A stretch of DNA of 8,784 nt from positions 1-8,784 of the forward strand of contig CAYJOD010000146.1 in NCBI GenBank assembly GCA_964371655.1. The letters run 5' to 3'. The first letter of the stretch is position 1. Each line of letters begins with the position of its first letter. Positions 1 through 6,874 of the stretch are shown here, in pieces. This DNA comes from CAZGSN01 sp964371655. Lineage in GTDB: Bacteria; Desulfobacterota; Binatia; HRBIN30. The notes under the pieces are model-generated. The model did not search any database. It was not told the origin of the DNA and worked only from the letters and a program-made list of their open reading frames with translations. Made by a program: the position numbers and the translations under genes.

Positions 1-42
1 AGCGGCAAACGTAGCGGCCGTCGCCAGAGCTGCTTCGAAAAT

Positions 43-74
43 GGGGGCTGGAGGCTCGGGGCTGGGGGCTCGGG
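43..74. repeat. G-rich 'ggggct/ctcggg' tandem-like repeat
   Basis: This short purine-rich tract is built from variants of ggggct and ggctcggg. The 17 bases at 58-74 (ggggctgggggctcggg) recur as an exact reverse complement at 183-199. The tract is flanked by a small inverted repeat, gctgcttcg at 29-37 and cgaagcagc at 98-106, so 29-106 could fold as a unit. No open frame with coding character crosses it. It looks like a dispersed non-coding repeat, possibly related to the hairpin at 121-231. Its function is unknown. Confidence 0.55.
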
Positions 75-120
75 AACCGAGTTTTCATCCTCTCGGGCGA
101 AGCAGCAGCTTCATGATGAC

Positions 121-231
121 TGTCTCAAAACTCCCTTGGGGCTGGTGGCTTGAGGCTCGGGGCTTGGGTCTTCCCAACTCTTCCCGAGCCCCCAGCCCCT
201 AGTCACGAGCCCCAGGAAGAGTCTTGAGACA
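121..231. repeat. Long imperfect hairpin with 'ggggct' arms (REP/MITE-like)
   Basis: The outer ends tgtctcaa (121-128) and ttgagaca (224-231) are perfect inverted repeats. Inside them, the G-rich strand at about 135-168 pairs with the C-rich strand at about 183-216, matching at 27 of 34 positions by hand alignment. The short centre is pyrimidine-rich. The whole unit is about 111 bp, has no coding potential and contains no transposase. It resembles a REP- or MITE-like palindromic element sitting beyond the 3' end of the Cys-rich gene. Whether it is mobile, a terminator or an RNA structure cannot be decided from one copy. Confidence 0.55.
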
Positions 232-262
232 ACCCCACCGGACGGTGGCTAGGCCCACGAAT

Positions 263-286
263 CACCGCTCCCTTACGGTCGCGGCT
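263..286 (+). repeat. Dispersed 24-bp repeat, copy 1
   Basis: These 24 bases, with the core ctcccttacggtcgcggct (268-286), are identical to 3808-3831. The core also occurs in inverted orientation at 3706-3724. This copy has no nearby inverted partner. It lies downstream of the 3' end of the minus-strand Cys-rich gene, as the other copies lie in a 3' flank. It is most likely a half or truncated copy of the palindromic element seen whole at 3706-3832. Confidence 0.75.
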
Positions 287-300
287 GTGCCCGGTATCCG

Positions 301-327
301 CAGGCGCAGGACTCTAGCCTGCGCCTG
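301..327 (-). terminator. Perfect GC-rich stem-loop past the Cys-rich gene
   Basis: A 10-bp perfect inverted repeat, caggcgcagg (301-310) and cctgcgcctg (318-327), encloses a 7-base loop. It begins 11 bases beyond the stop codon of the minus-strand Cys-rich gene, where a transcription terminator is expected. No T-tract follows the stem in the minus-strand direction, so it is not a canonical intrinsic terminator. It may instead stabilise the mRNA 3' end or act as a U-less terminator. Confidence 0.5.
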
Positions 328-338
328 GGATTCTCGAG

Positions 339-830
339 CTACTGGCAGGTCGCGCAACAAGTCGCGCTCGACGGATCGGAAGTGCCGCCGGCGTCGGTGC
401 AGCGCTGGTCGCTCGACTTGATCTTGCACTTGGTCTCGACAAGGCAATCGGTGTCCGCGGCGCAGCTTCCATCTGCCAGCAACGACGTGCCTTCCGAGCA
501 CGTAGCGGTGGTCAGATCGCAGGTGCCGTAGACGGGAATCTTGCAGACGACGAAGCCGGGCTTGCCGCAGGTCGAGCGGGCGGCGCAACGCGTCACCTTG
601 CCCTTGCAGTTGGTCGGAATTGTCCCGGTGCTGGCGGCGCGTTTGGCTGCATGGGCCACACAGCTGACGTAGCTTCCATGGTTGCCGGCATCCGGGCATC
701 CACAACTGCTGATCGCCGTTTGTAGATCAGGGTTGCAGCGTGCCGCTTCGCAGTCGACTGTGGCTGCAGCCGGCCTGGCTCCAAACGCAAAGATGATGGC
801 GGCAGCCAACGCGTATCTCAAGACTTTCAT
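339..830 (-). CDS. Secreted cysteine-rich protein of unknown function
   Basis: This 163-residue protein begins with a Sec signal peptide: MKVLRY, then a hydrophobic stretch (about residues 7-17), with likely cleavage after the AAA at 21-23. The mature part of about 140 residues carries 18 cysteines, including CGC, DTDC, and a CC plus C at the extreme C-terminus (CCATC). The even count and export fit a disulfide-stabilised fold in the periplasm or outside the cell. The Cys-x-x-DTDC-type spacing in the second half faintly recalls Dickkopf-N-like Cys-rich modules, but this is only a resemblance. The frame is open up to 1091. The ATG at 830 is chosen because the signal peptide starts there and a good Shine-Dalgarno precedes it. 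The gene is divergent from the sensor kinase. I recognise no catalytic motif. Adhesin, inhibitor or structural surface roles are all possible. Confidence 0.8.
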   Translation of the reverse strand: MKVLRYALAAAIIFAFGARPAAATVDCEAARCNPDLQTAISSCGCPDAGNHGSYVSCVAHAAKRAASTGTIPTNCKGKVTRCAARSTCGKPGFVVCKIPVYGTCDLTTATCSEGTSLLADGSCAADTDCLVETKCKIKSSDQRCTDAGGTSDPSSATCCATCQ

Positions 831-838
831 GGCACGAT

Positions 839-844
839 CTCCTT
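839..844 (-). promoter_or_regulatory. Shine-Dalgarno deciding the Cys-rich gene start
   Basis: On the minus strand this reads aaggag, eight bases before the ATG at 830. It selects that start over any upstream one in the same open frame. A run of nine G on the minus strand (847-855) lies immediately upstream of the site. Confidence 0.75.
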
Positions 845-913
845 CTCCCCCCCCCGGGAGGGTTACGAACGACTCAGCGCATTTAGGGTACGCCCGGGGT
901 TGGACCTGAGCAA

Positions 914-964
914 TCTCAAACTTCGAATGTGCATCGAATGCCGGACCCTCCCGACATTTTGAGA
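914..964. promoter_or_regulatory. Candidate operator in the divergent gap
   Basis: In the 831-1172 region between the divergent Cys-rich and kinase genes, tcgaatg occurs twice in direct orientation (923-929 and 934-940). The start-to-start spacing is 11 bp, about one helical turn. The pair is enclosed by an inverted repeat, tctcaaa at 914-920 and tttgaga at 958-964. This is the kind of arrangement a dimeric regulator binds, but no regulator gene is adjacent and the motifs are short. No convincing sigma-70 promoter could be placed in this gap by eye. Confidence 0.3.
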
Positions 965-1172
965 GACGGCGACAGGATGCCACTCGCGTCGGCGAAGCGG
1001 CGAAGGATTCCCTGTTCCCGGTTGCGCTTACGAACACCGGCGCCGGCGCCCGGGGTAGGCTGGAGCTCCGAGTCTTAGTGGCAGGGCGCATCTGTGGGCA
1101 TAGTTGGTCAGCCGAATTCGAACAGCGGACAAATCCCAGTGTTCCCTAGGATTGAGTCGGAAGTATGACACT

Positions 1173-3554
1173 ATGGTACTGGAGCTTGGGAAGTGGATGG
1201 CGAATACGCGTTCGGCATACTTTCGGAATCTGGTCCGCCCCGCAGCCGGGGCACTGTTTGTGGAACGGTTGCGAGTGGGGCTGTGGATCGTTCTTTCTGC
1301 GACAGTCTTGTTCGTTGTGACGGATAGCATCGTCTGGCGCGGCACAATCCCCGCGTTGCACGCGGCGCAGCTCATTCAAGCCGCGGCCATCCTCGTCGTC
1401 TTGCGCGCATTGAGATTCCCTTGGGTCAGAGAGCGGGCAGTGCTGATCACCATTCTGATGGTGACGCTATACTGCGTGACCGGTGCGGTGGCCGGCATTC
1501 TGACGCATAACGACCACACGACTTCGCTCCTCTTCGTCGTGCTTGCGATGACGACGGCGACGCTGCTGCCCTGGGGTGTCGCACCACAGCTGTTGACGGC
1601 CACGGCCGCCGTCGTCGCCTTAGGCTGCAACGTCTACGCCGTCAGCGGCAGTCTGGCGCTGTTCGGATATCCATCGACCGCGGCGGTGCTGGTTGCCGCG
1701 ATCGTATCGGTGTGGATTGCGCACGAGCTCGAGCGCCACCGCCAGGCAACCGCAGAAGCGGAGGCGACGCTGCGCGAGAAGGCGAGCCAACTGCAGACGA
1801 TCACCGAGGCCATGACGGCGTACCTGGAGGACGGCAACTGGCGAGAGGCGAGTGCGGTGCTCGTGCGTGGCGCTGTGGCCCAAACCGCCAGCGAGTATGG
1901 TTTCGTCGGCGTGGTGATGGAAGGGCCGGTGTTGCGGGTTCTCGCTCACGATGGGATCGTGTGGGACGGCGCCGTCGGTCGGGTCTTCTACGAGGCGGCA
2001 AGCCAGTTCTATGATGAGCGCGACTATCTCGAGTTCACCAAGTTCGACAGTCTCTACGGGCGGGTGATCACCACCGGCGCGACCGTTGTTGCGAACGATC
2101 CGGGCAGCGATCCGCGCGCCACGGGCGTGCCGCCGGGGCATCCGCGGCTGTGCCACTTCCTGGGTGCCCCGGCTCTGCGCCTTGGCGAGGTCGTCGGTAT
2201 GATCGGCGTTGCCAACCGTTCCGGCGGCTACACCGGCGTCGATGTGTACAAGCTGGAGTTCCTATCGCGCACCGCCAGCCTCATCTTCGAGAGCTACCGG
2301 CAGCAAGAACGCCAGACGGCACTGGAAAGCGCCCAGCGCGACGAAGCGCAGATAGCTGCGGCCTTGGCGCGGGTCGGGCAGGAGCTGATTGCGTCATTCA
2401 ACACCGCTGCGCTTCTCGACCGCCTGTGTGGCGTGACCACCGAGGTGCTGCAATGCGATAGCGCCTACGCCTCGATCTGGGAGCGCGAAGCGGGCGTGCA
2501 CGTCCCGGTGTCGAGTTACGACCAAGTGCAGGAGCACTGGGAGTCTGTACGTGCCCTGAGAATTCCTCACCAGGCGGTCGCGGATCTCATCGCCCACCTG
2601 GAGCGTGAGACGGTCTTGCAGACGGTGGTTGGCGACGCAGCCGACTCGCCTCCCGTCGCCATCGCGAAACAGTACGGTCTCACCTCACTCCTGTATATCG
2701 CGCTGCGTCGCGACGGCGAGATTTTCGGGGTTCTGATTGCCGCTTACCGCGGCCGCGGCGAGCCCTTCACGGGGCAACAAGAGCGACTGGCGCGCGGCAT
2801 CGCCCAGTTGGCGGCACTGGCGCTGGAGAATGCGCGCTTGCTGGAGGAGCTGGAGCGGGCGAACAAAGTGAAGGCTGATTTCGTCGCCTCCATGTCGCAC
2901 GAGCTGCGCACGCCGCTCAATGTGATCCTCGGCTACAGTGGCCTTCTCGTCGACGGCACGCTCGGCACGCTAACGGCCGAGCAGAGCGACGCGGTCGCGC
3001 GCACCCACCACAACGCGCGTGAGCTGCTCGATCTCATTAGTGCCATCCTCGATATCAGTCGCCTCGACGCGCGCCGTGTGCCGGTGCAGCGGGCGCCACT
3101 CGACCTGCAGGAGTTCATCGAAGCGATCGCCGCCGAGACCGAGGTTGGCTGCGCGAAGCCGGGATTGATCTTTGATTGGAAGGTGACGCCGTCGCTCCCA
3201 ACGCTGCAGACGGACGCCTTGAAGCTGAAGGTGGTGCTCAAGAACCTGATCGGTAATGCGGCGAAGTTCACCGAGCGCGGCACGGTCACGATGGCCGTGG
3301 ATGCTGTCGATAGCGGCGTCGTGTTCGCGGTGACGGATACCGGCATTGGCATTCCGGCGCAGCAGCATGCCACGATTTTCGAGGCCTTTCGCCAGGGCGA
3401 CACTTCAATCTACGCTCGCTACGGCGGCGCGGGCCTGGGTCTCCATATCGTGCGTCGCATGCTCGACTTGCTCGGTGGGACGATCGCCGTCGAGAGCGCC
3501 GTTGGCCGTGGCTCGACGTTCCGCGTCTGGCTCCCGGGCGACGTTGAGGCATGA
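1173..3554 (+). CDS. Membrane sensor histidine kinase (6 TM, GAF-GAF-HisKA-HATPase)
   Basis: This is a 793-residue sensor kinase that autophosphorylates on histidine and passes the phosphate to a response regulator. Residues count from the ATG at 1173. Six hydrophobic segments lie between about 33 and 184, followed by a charged coiled-coil-like linker (about 185-212). GAF domain 1 (about 220-375) contains GVPPGHP and VVGMIGVANR. GAF domain 2 (about 395-550) ends in an ALENARLLEELERANK signalling helix. The H-box SHELRTPLN places the phospho-acceptor at His576. The N-box NLIGNAAKF, G1 DTGIGI, F-box FEAFRQGD and G2 GAGLGL (752-757) are all intact, so it should be active. The frame also allows a TTG at 1104 and an ATG at 1197. 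None has a strong Shine-Dalgarno; GGAAG at 1159-1163 favours 1173. There is no receiver domain and no response regulator nearby, so it is an orphan. The GAF ligands are unknown. Confidence 0.9.
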   Translation: MVLELGKWMANTRSAYFRNLVRPAAGALFVERLRVGLWIVLSATVLFVVTDSIVWRGTIPALHAAQLIQAAAILVVLRALRFPWVRERAVLITILMVTLYCVTGAVAGILTHNDHTTSLLFVVLAMTTATLLPWGVAPQLLTATAAVVALGCNVYAVSGSLALFGYPSTAAVLVAAIVSVWIAHELERHRQATAEAEATLREKASQLQTITEAMTAYLEDGNWREASAVLVRGAVAQTASEYGFVGVVMEGPVLRVLAHDGIVWDGAVGRVFYEAASQFYDERDYLEFTKFDSLYGRVITTGATVVANDPGSDPRATGVPPGHPRLCHFLGAPALRLGEVVGMIGVANRSGGYTGVDVYKLEFLSRTASLIFESYRQQERQTALESAQRDEAQIAAALARVGQELIASFNTAALLDRLCGVTTEVLQCDSAYASIWEREAGVHVPVSSYDQVQEHWESVRALRIPHQAVADLIAHLERETVLQTVVGDAADSPPVAIAKQYGLTSLLYIALRRDGEIFGVLIAAYRGRGEPFTGQQERLARGIAQLAALALENARLLEELERANKVKADFVASMSHELRTPLNVILGYSGLLVDGTLGTLTAEQSDAVARTHHNARELLDLISAILDISRLDARRVPVQRAPLDLQEFIEAIAAETEVGCAKPGLIFDWKVTPSLPTLQTDALKLKVVLKNLIGNAAKFTERGTVTMAVDAVDSGVVFAVTDTGIGIPAQQHATIFEAFRQGDTSIYARYGGAGLGLHIVRRMLDLLGGTIAVESAVGRGSTFRVWLPGDVEA

Positions 3555-3555
3555 A

Positions 3556-3684
3556 GCCGGCGCCGGCTTGGGGCTAGCAATCTGCAAGCAACTGGTGACG
3601 TTGATGGGCGGACGCTTGTGGGTGGAGAGCGAGGAAGGCCACGGCAGCACCTTCCATTTCACGGTGTCTATGGGGCTGGCCTGA
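3556..3684 (+). pseudogene. Relic of a second histidine kinase C-terminus
   Basis: Immediately after the kinase stop, in a different frame, the sequence reads AGAGLGLAICKQLV, then a GG-x-LWVESEEGHGSTF stretch, then FTV and a stop at 3682-3684. This is the G2 box and final beta strands of a HATPase_c domain, about 43 residues. It is not a frameshifted continuation of the upstream gene, because that kinase already ends with its own complete G2 box and GRGSTFRVWLPG tail. The relic is closer in style to hybrid-kinase C-termini (LAICKQLV, LWVESEEG). It has no start codon, no Shine-Dalgarno and no N-terminal domain. The likely origin is deletion or recombination between two neighbouring kinase genes. 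It is well conserved for a dead fragment, which suggests a recent event. Confidence 0.8.
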
Positions 3685-3705
3685 GCCAGCGGTGCCACTC
3701 GACCT

Positions 3706-3832
3706 GAGCCGCGACCGTAAGGGACGGTTCATGGGGCTCGATCCTCCCCTGGCGGTGGAAGGGTAGAAGCCAATCTTCTCAGGGTCCGGAGCGGCAGCCA
3801 CCCAAGACACCGCTCCCTTACGGTCGCGGCTC
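3706..3832. repeat. Palindromic dispersed element between convergent genes
   Basis: The arms gagccgcgaccgtaaggga (3706-3724) and its exact reverse complement (3814-3832) form a 19-bp perfect inverted repeat. It extends further with one single-base gap (3725-3728 and 3809-3813). The right arm shares 24 identical bases with 263-286. Inside is a smaller hairpin, agaag/cttct (3765-3769 and 3775-3779). The unit is about 127 bp and carries no transposase or credible ORF. It fills most of the 203-bp gap (3685-3887) between the convergent kinase relic and the glycosyltransferase gene. It could be a non-autonomous mobile or REP-like element that also serves as a two-way terminator. The rest of that gap shows nothing else. 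Confidence 0.75.
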
Positions 3833-3887
3833 TGCGCTTGCGTGGTGGTGTGGCAGCGGTTCGCTTCCGAGCGGCTCGTTGCCCCGA

Positions 3888-6650
3888 TCACTTCTGCAGC
3901 GTCGGCAGCGTGAACTTCTGGATGCGGTGGTTCATCGTGTCGGCGACGTAGACTGTCCCCTTCGAATCCGCGGCAATGCCGATCGGACGATTGAAGTAGC
4001 CCTTGTCGCCGCCGCTCTTGCCCCAGACGTAAACCAGCTGGTCGTTACTGTAGAGCGCGGCACGATGCGCGTAGGAATCGGTGGCGAGCAGGTCGTCACC
4101 GAGCACAGCCAAATAGGGCTCGGTGTAGAACTCGTCCCAGCCGGCAACGGGGTGTTCCTTCACGAACTTGCCATCGCTGTCGAAGTACTGAATGCGGTGG
4201 TTGCCGGTGTCGGCAACGATGACCCGGCCGGCTTTGTTGACGACGATCCCGACCGGTTCGATCAGCTCTCCGGGCTTGGATCCGTCCTTGCCCCAGGTGA
4301 GCAGCTCCTTGCCCGAGGTGTCGAACTTGACGATGCGCTTGTTGCCGGTGTCGGTGACGTACACCGCGCTGTTATCCGGTGCGACGGCGATGCCGCGCGG
4401 GCCCCAGAAGCCGCTCTGGGCTTTCCACTCCGTGAGGAACTTGCCGCTGGCGTCGAATTTTTGGACGCGATGATTCCAGGTATCGGCGACATAGACGATG
4501 CCGTCGCTGCCGACGGCGATGCCGCACGGATCTTTGAACTTGCCGGGCGTGTTGCCTTCACCGCCCCAGGTCTGTAGCACCGTACCGTCGGCGCGCAGCT
4601 TCTGGATGCGATTGTTCTTGCTGTCGGCGACGTAGAGATTGTCGTCGGCGTCGGTGGCCATGGCACGCGGTTCGTCGAACGCACCCTGGCCGTCGCCGCG
4701 GTGCCCCCAGACGGCCATAGGTTGAAGGACTTCGGGCTGCTTGCTGTACGGTCGCGCCGCCGGCGGTGGGTTGACGGCGATTGGGGCAAACTGCATCCCC
4801 GCCGACAGGTCCTTGGCGACGTACATCACCGCGTCGCTGGAGCCGACGCCACTGAAGGCTTCGCGGGTGAACAGGAAGCGGACCAGGTTGGGGAGGTTGA
4901 ACTGGGCCCAGTCGGGCTCCCACCAGCCGCGGATTTGAAAATTGATCTTCTCGTATTTCTCCGCCAGGCTCTTATCGAGCGCTTGGGTGGCTTCCTTGTC
5001 GATCACGACCACGGGGGTGTCGACCTGGCGCACGTCGGCGCCCCAGTTCACCGGATAATGGCGCAGGTACCAGCTCAACGGCCAGGTGGCGTTGCCCGAC
5101 ACCGCGAGGCGGGTCTTGGTACCGGTGCCCAGCGTCTTGCCGACCGTCTCGATGCGTCGCATGACCACGTGGGTAGTGTCGTAGGTCGACTGTACGTAGG
5201 CCAGGAGCTCGGCGTGGCGCGGGCCCGGGACTTCCTCAGGATGCGGCGCGTCGTAAAAATAATTCGATGCGATCAGCGTCCAGATCGTCAGCGCCCCGAC
5301 CGCAGCCAAGGGTAAGGCCACGGTGGGTTTCTTGAGCTGTCCGGTCTCGATGAGATCGGCGAACCAGCGCGCCGCGAGGGCCACCGCCGGTACCAGGATC
5401 GGAACCAGCAGCCACGGAACCTTCTCCTGCGCCCAGCTGTAGAACCCGAAGGCGCCGACGGTCCAGATGATCATGTAGCGCAGGAACCGATCCGGCAACC
5501 AGCGTCGCATCATGCCGACGCCGCCGAAGGCGAGGGCGGCGAGGAGCACGAACACGGCGCGTTCGCGGTCGACGAACAGAGTCACCAGGAAGGCCGCCGC
5601 CAGCGCGTACGCGGTGTAGACAATCGCCTTGGTGGCGGTGCCCTCGCCACGACGGGGCTGCGACAGGCCGCCGAGCAAGAGGACGAGGGCCGGGAAGAAG
5701 ATCAGCGGGTCGTAGATGAAGATCTGCGGGAAATAGTACCACCACGGCCCGCCGATGCGTTTGATCTCGTGTTGCCCCATCCAGTAGGAGAGGGCGCGGT
5801 CGGCGGCGAACCAGTTCTGATTGTGCGTGAAGAACGAAGTGTAGAAGGTGAGCCAAATGAGGGCGAAGACGATGAAGCTGGTGAGCAGGGGCAGGATGCT
5901 TTGCCGCAGCACGCTCGTGCTCTCGCCCCATACCGAGCGCAGCGTGGCGCGCCAGTTGTCGGCGTAGATGACCTCCCACAGCAGCATCAGCGCCAGAGCC
6001 AGGACCAGCACCGGGCCCATCGCGTACATGTCTTCCTTGTTGCAGAAGGCAATCGCGAAGCCGGCGGCGCTCAAGTACAGATCGCGGGCTCGGCGCGTCT
6101 CGCCGTAACGGAAGACGAAGTACACCGCCATCATGTTGCCCAGGGCGACATAGATGTCGTGGCGCACGAAGCGGGTGAAATAGTTCAACGCCGGCGAGAA
6201 CGTGAACAAGGCCAGGAAGCAGAACGCTCCCCACCTCCCCAGGTAACGGCGCAGAGGCCACGCAAACGCCAGACAGCCCAAGCCGAAGAACACCGCGCTC
6301 AGCCGGCCGGTGAAGTCAGTGTCGCCGAACAGCCACACGCACAGAGCGGTCGAGTAGTACAGGATCGGGCCGTGGTAGACCGGATCGTAGTTATAGCTGG
6401 AGACTCCGTCCTGCGTGATCTTCCACGAGTAGAAGGCGTGAATCGACTCGTCGTGGTGGTAGGGGCGCTCGCCAAGATGGTAGAGACGCGTGAACACCGC
6501 GATGCTGAACACCGCGATATACAGGCACTTCTCCAAGGTCAGTGTGCCGACCACGACGCGGTCGAGAACATTGGCTGTGGGTGCAGCTGCGCCGCCGGGG
6601 GGCGATGCCGCTGCGGTATTCTGGTTGCGAACGGACGCTCTCTCTGCCAT
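3888..6650 (-). CDS. Agl23/TIGR03663-like membrane glycosyltransferase fused to NHL beta-propeller
   Basis: This is a 920-residue GT-C-type membrane protein. After an Ala/Pro-rich start, about 12-13 hydrophobic helices span residues 38-461. The first outer loop has RPYHHDES (62-69) with the acidic pair Asp67-Glu68 expected at a GT-C active site. YNYDPVYHGP (86-95), RHDIY (163-167), NKED (204-207), QEKVPWLLVP (408-417) and WPLSWYLR (523-530) are hallmarks of the TIGR03663 'flippase activity-associated Agl23' family. These proteins are thought to use polyprenyl-phosphate sugars on the outer membrane face. A soluble region (about 462-640) follows. About six NHL repeats (about 647-915) then carry versions of VYVADTxNHRIQKF, enough for one six-bladed propeller. 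The propeller likely faces outward and may bind acceptor protein, glycan or peptidoglycan. The ATG at 6650 has only a weak Shine-Dalgarno. The gene is divergent from the RHH/GT2 cluster, which probably supplies the donors. Acceptor and sugar are unknown. Confidence 0.88.
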   Translation of the reverse strand: MAERASVRNQNTAAASPPGGAAAPTANVLDRVVVGTLTLEKCLYIAVFSIAVFTRLYHLGERPYHHDESIHAFYSWKITQDGVSSYNYDPVYHGPILYYSTALCVWLFGDTDFTGRLSAVFFGLGCLAFAWPLRRYLGRWGAFCFLALFTFSPALNYFTRFVRHDIYVALGNMMAVYFVFRYGETRRARDLYLSAAGFAIAFCNKEDMYAMGPVLVLALALMLLWEVIYADNWRATLRSVWGESTSVLRQSILPLLTSFIVFALIWLTFYTSFFTHNQNWFAADRALSYWMGQHEIKRIGGPWWYYFPQIFIYDPLIFFPALVLLLGGLSQPRRGEGTATKAIVYTAYALAAAFLVTLFVDRERAVFVLLAALAFGGVGMMRRWLPDRFLRYMIIWTVGAFGFYSWAQEKVPWLLVPILVPAVALAARWFADLIETGQLKKPTVALPLAAVGALTIWTLIASNYFYDAPHPEEVPGPRHAELLAYVQSTYDTTHVVMRRIETVGKTLGTGTKTRLAVSGNATWPLSWYLRHYPVNWGADVRQVDTPVVVIDKEATQALDKSLAEKYEKINFQIRGWWEPDWAQFNLPNLVRFLFTREAFSGVGSSDAVMYVAKDLSAGMQFAPIAVNPPPAARPYSKQPEVLQPMAVWGHRGDGQGAFDEPRAMATDADDNLYVADSKNNRIQKLRADGTVLQTWGGEGNTPGKFKDPCGIAVGSDGIVYVADTWNHRVQKFDASGKFLTEWKAQSGFWGPRGIAVAPDNSAVYVTDTGNKRIVKFDTSGKELLTWGKDGSKPGELIEPVGIVVNKAGRVIVADTGNHRIQYFDSDGKFVKEHPVAGWDEFYTEPYLAVLGDDLLATDSYAHRAALYSNDQLVYVWGKSGGDKGYFNRPIGIAADSKGTVYVADTMNHRIQKFTLPTLQK

Positions 6651-6699
6651 AGGACCCGTGAATTCGCTGTTGTATTGGGTGCCGAAAAAGTCGCTAGTG

Positions 6700-6726
6700 T
6701 GTATATGCGGAGTGTTGCGTTGTCAA
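6700..6726 (-). promoter_or_regulatory. Candidate promoter for the GT-C/NHL gene
   Basis: On the minus strand a perfect -35 hexamer TTGACA (6721-6726) is followed after 15 bases by TATACA (6700-6705). A TACACA (6698-6703) at 17-base spacing is the alternative. This would start transcription about 40 bases before the ATG at 6650. The -35 lies within a gttgtcaac near-palindrome (6718-6726), a possible repressor overlap. The 224-bp gap (6651-6874) is shared with the divergent plus-strand cluster, for which I see no clear promoter. Confidence 0.4.
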
Positions 6727-6874
6727 CAAAAGCACGGAGCCGGTCGCGTTCGGGAATGCAAGGTGCGATATCAGCCGTAGGTATACGCTGTGCCGTGGCC
6801 CCGCAATCTCGGAGTGGCCCACCACCGCTAAGCGCGCCCTTTCCGGGGCGTGGGGGCAGAACGGAGGAGCGAGG

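Noticed and set aside
224..421. 65-codon plus-strand open frame
   Set aside because: It spans the dispersed repeat and the terminator hairpin, is Arg-rich, and overlaps the true gene's end on the opposite strand.
831..1091. N-terminal extension of the Cys-rich protein to 1091
   Set aside because: The extra 87 residues have no domain character and would bury the signal peptide. A strong Shine-Dalgarno precedes ATG 830.
3555..3684. Frameshift in the kinase that would join it to the downstream fragment
   Set aside because: The kinase already has a complete HATPase C-terminus, and joining them would duplicate the G2 box. The fragment is a separate relic.
3574..3891. 105-codon minus-strand open frame across the intergenic gap
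   Set aside because: It is mostly a translation of the palindromic element plus antisense of the kinase relic, with no coding character.
3879..4577. 232-codon plus-strand open frame with periodic sequence
   Set aside because: Its periodicity mirrors the NHL repeats it lies opposite to. It is antisense shadow coding.
3900..4640. Regularly spaced DNA repeats suggestive of a CRISPR-like array
   Set aside because: The repeats are in-frame, degenerate copies of the NHL motif VADTxNHRIQ in a real gene.
5236..6261. 341-codon minus-strand open frame
   Set aside because: It is an alternative frame inside the GT-C gene, rich in Arg, His and Pro, with no motif.
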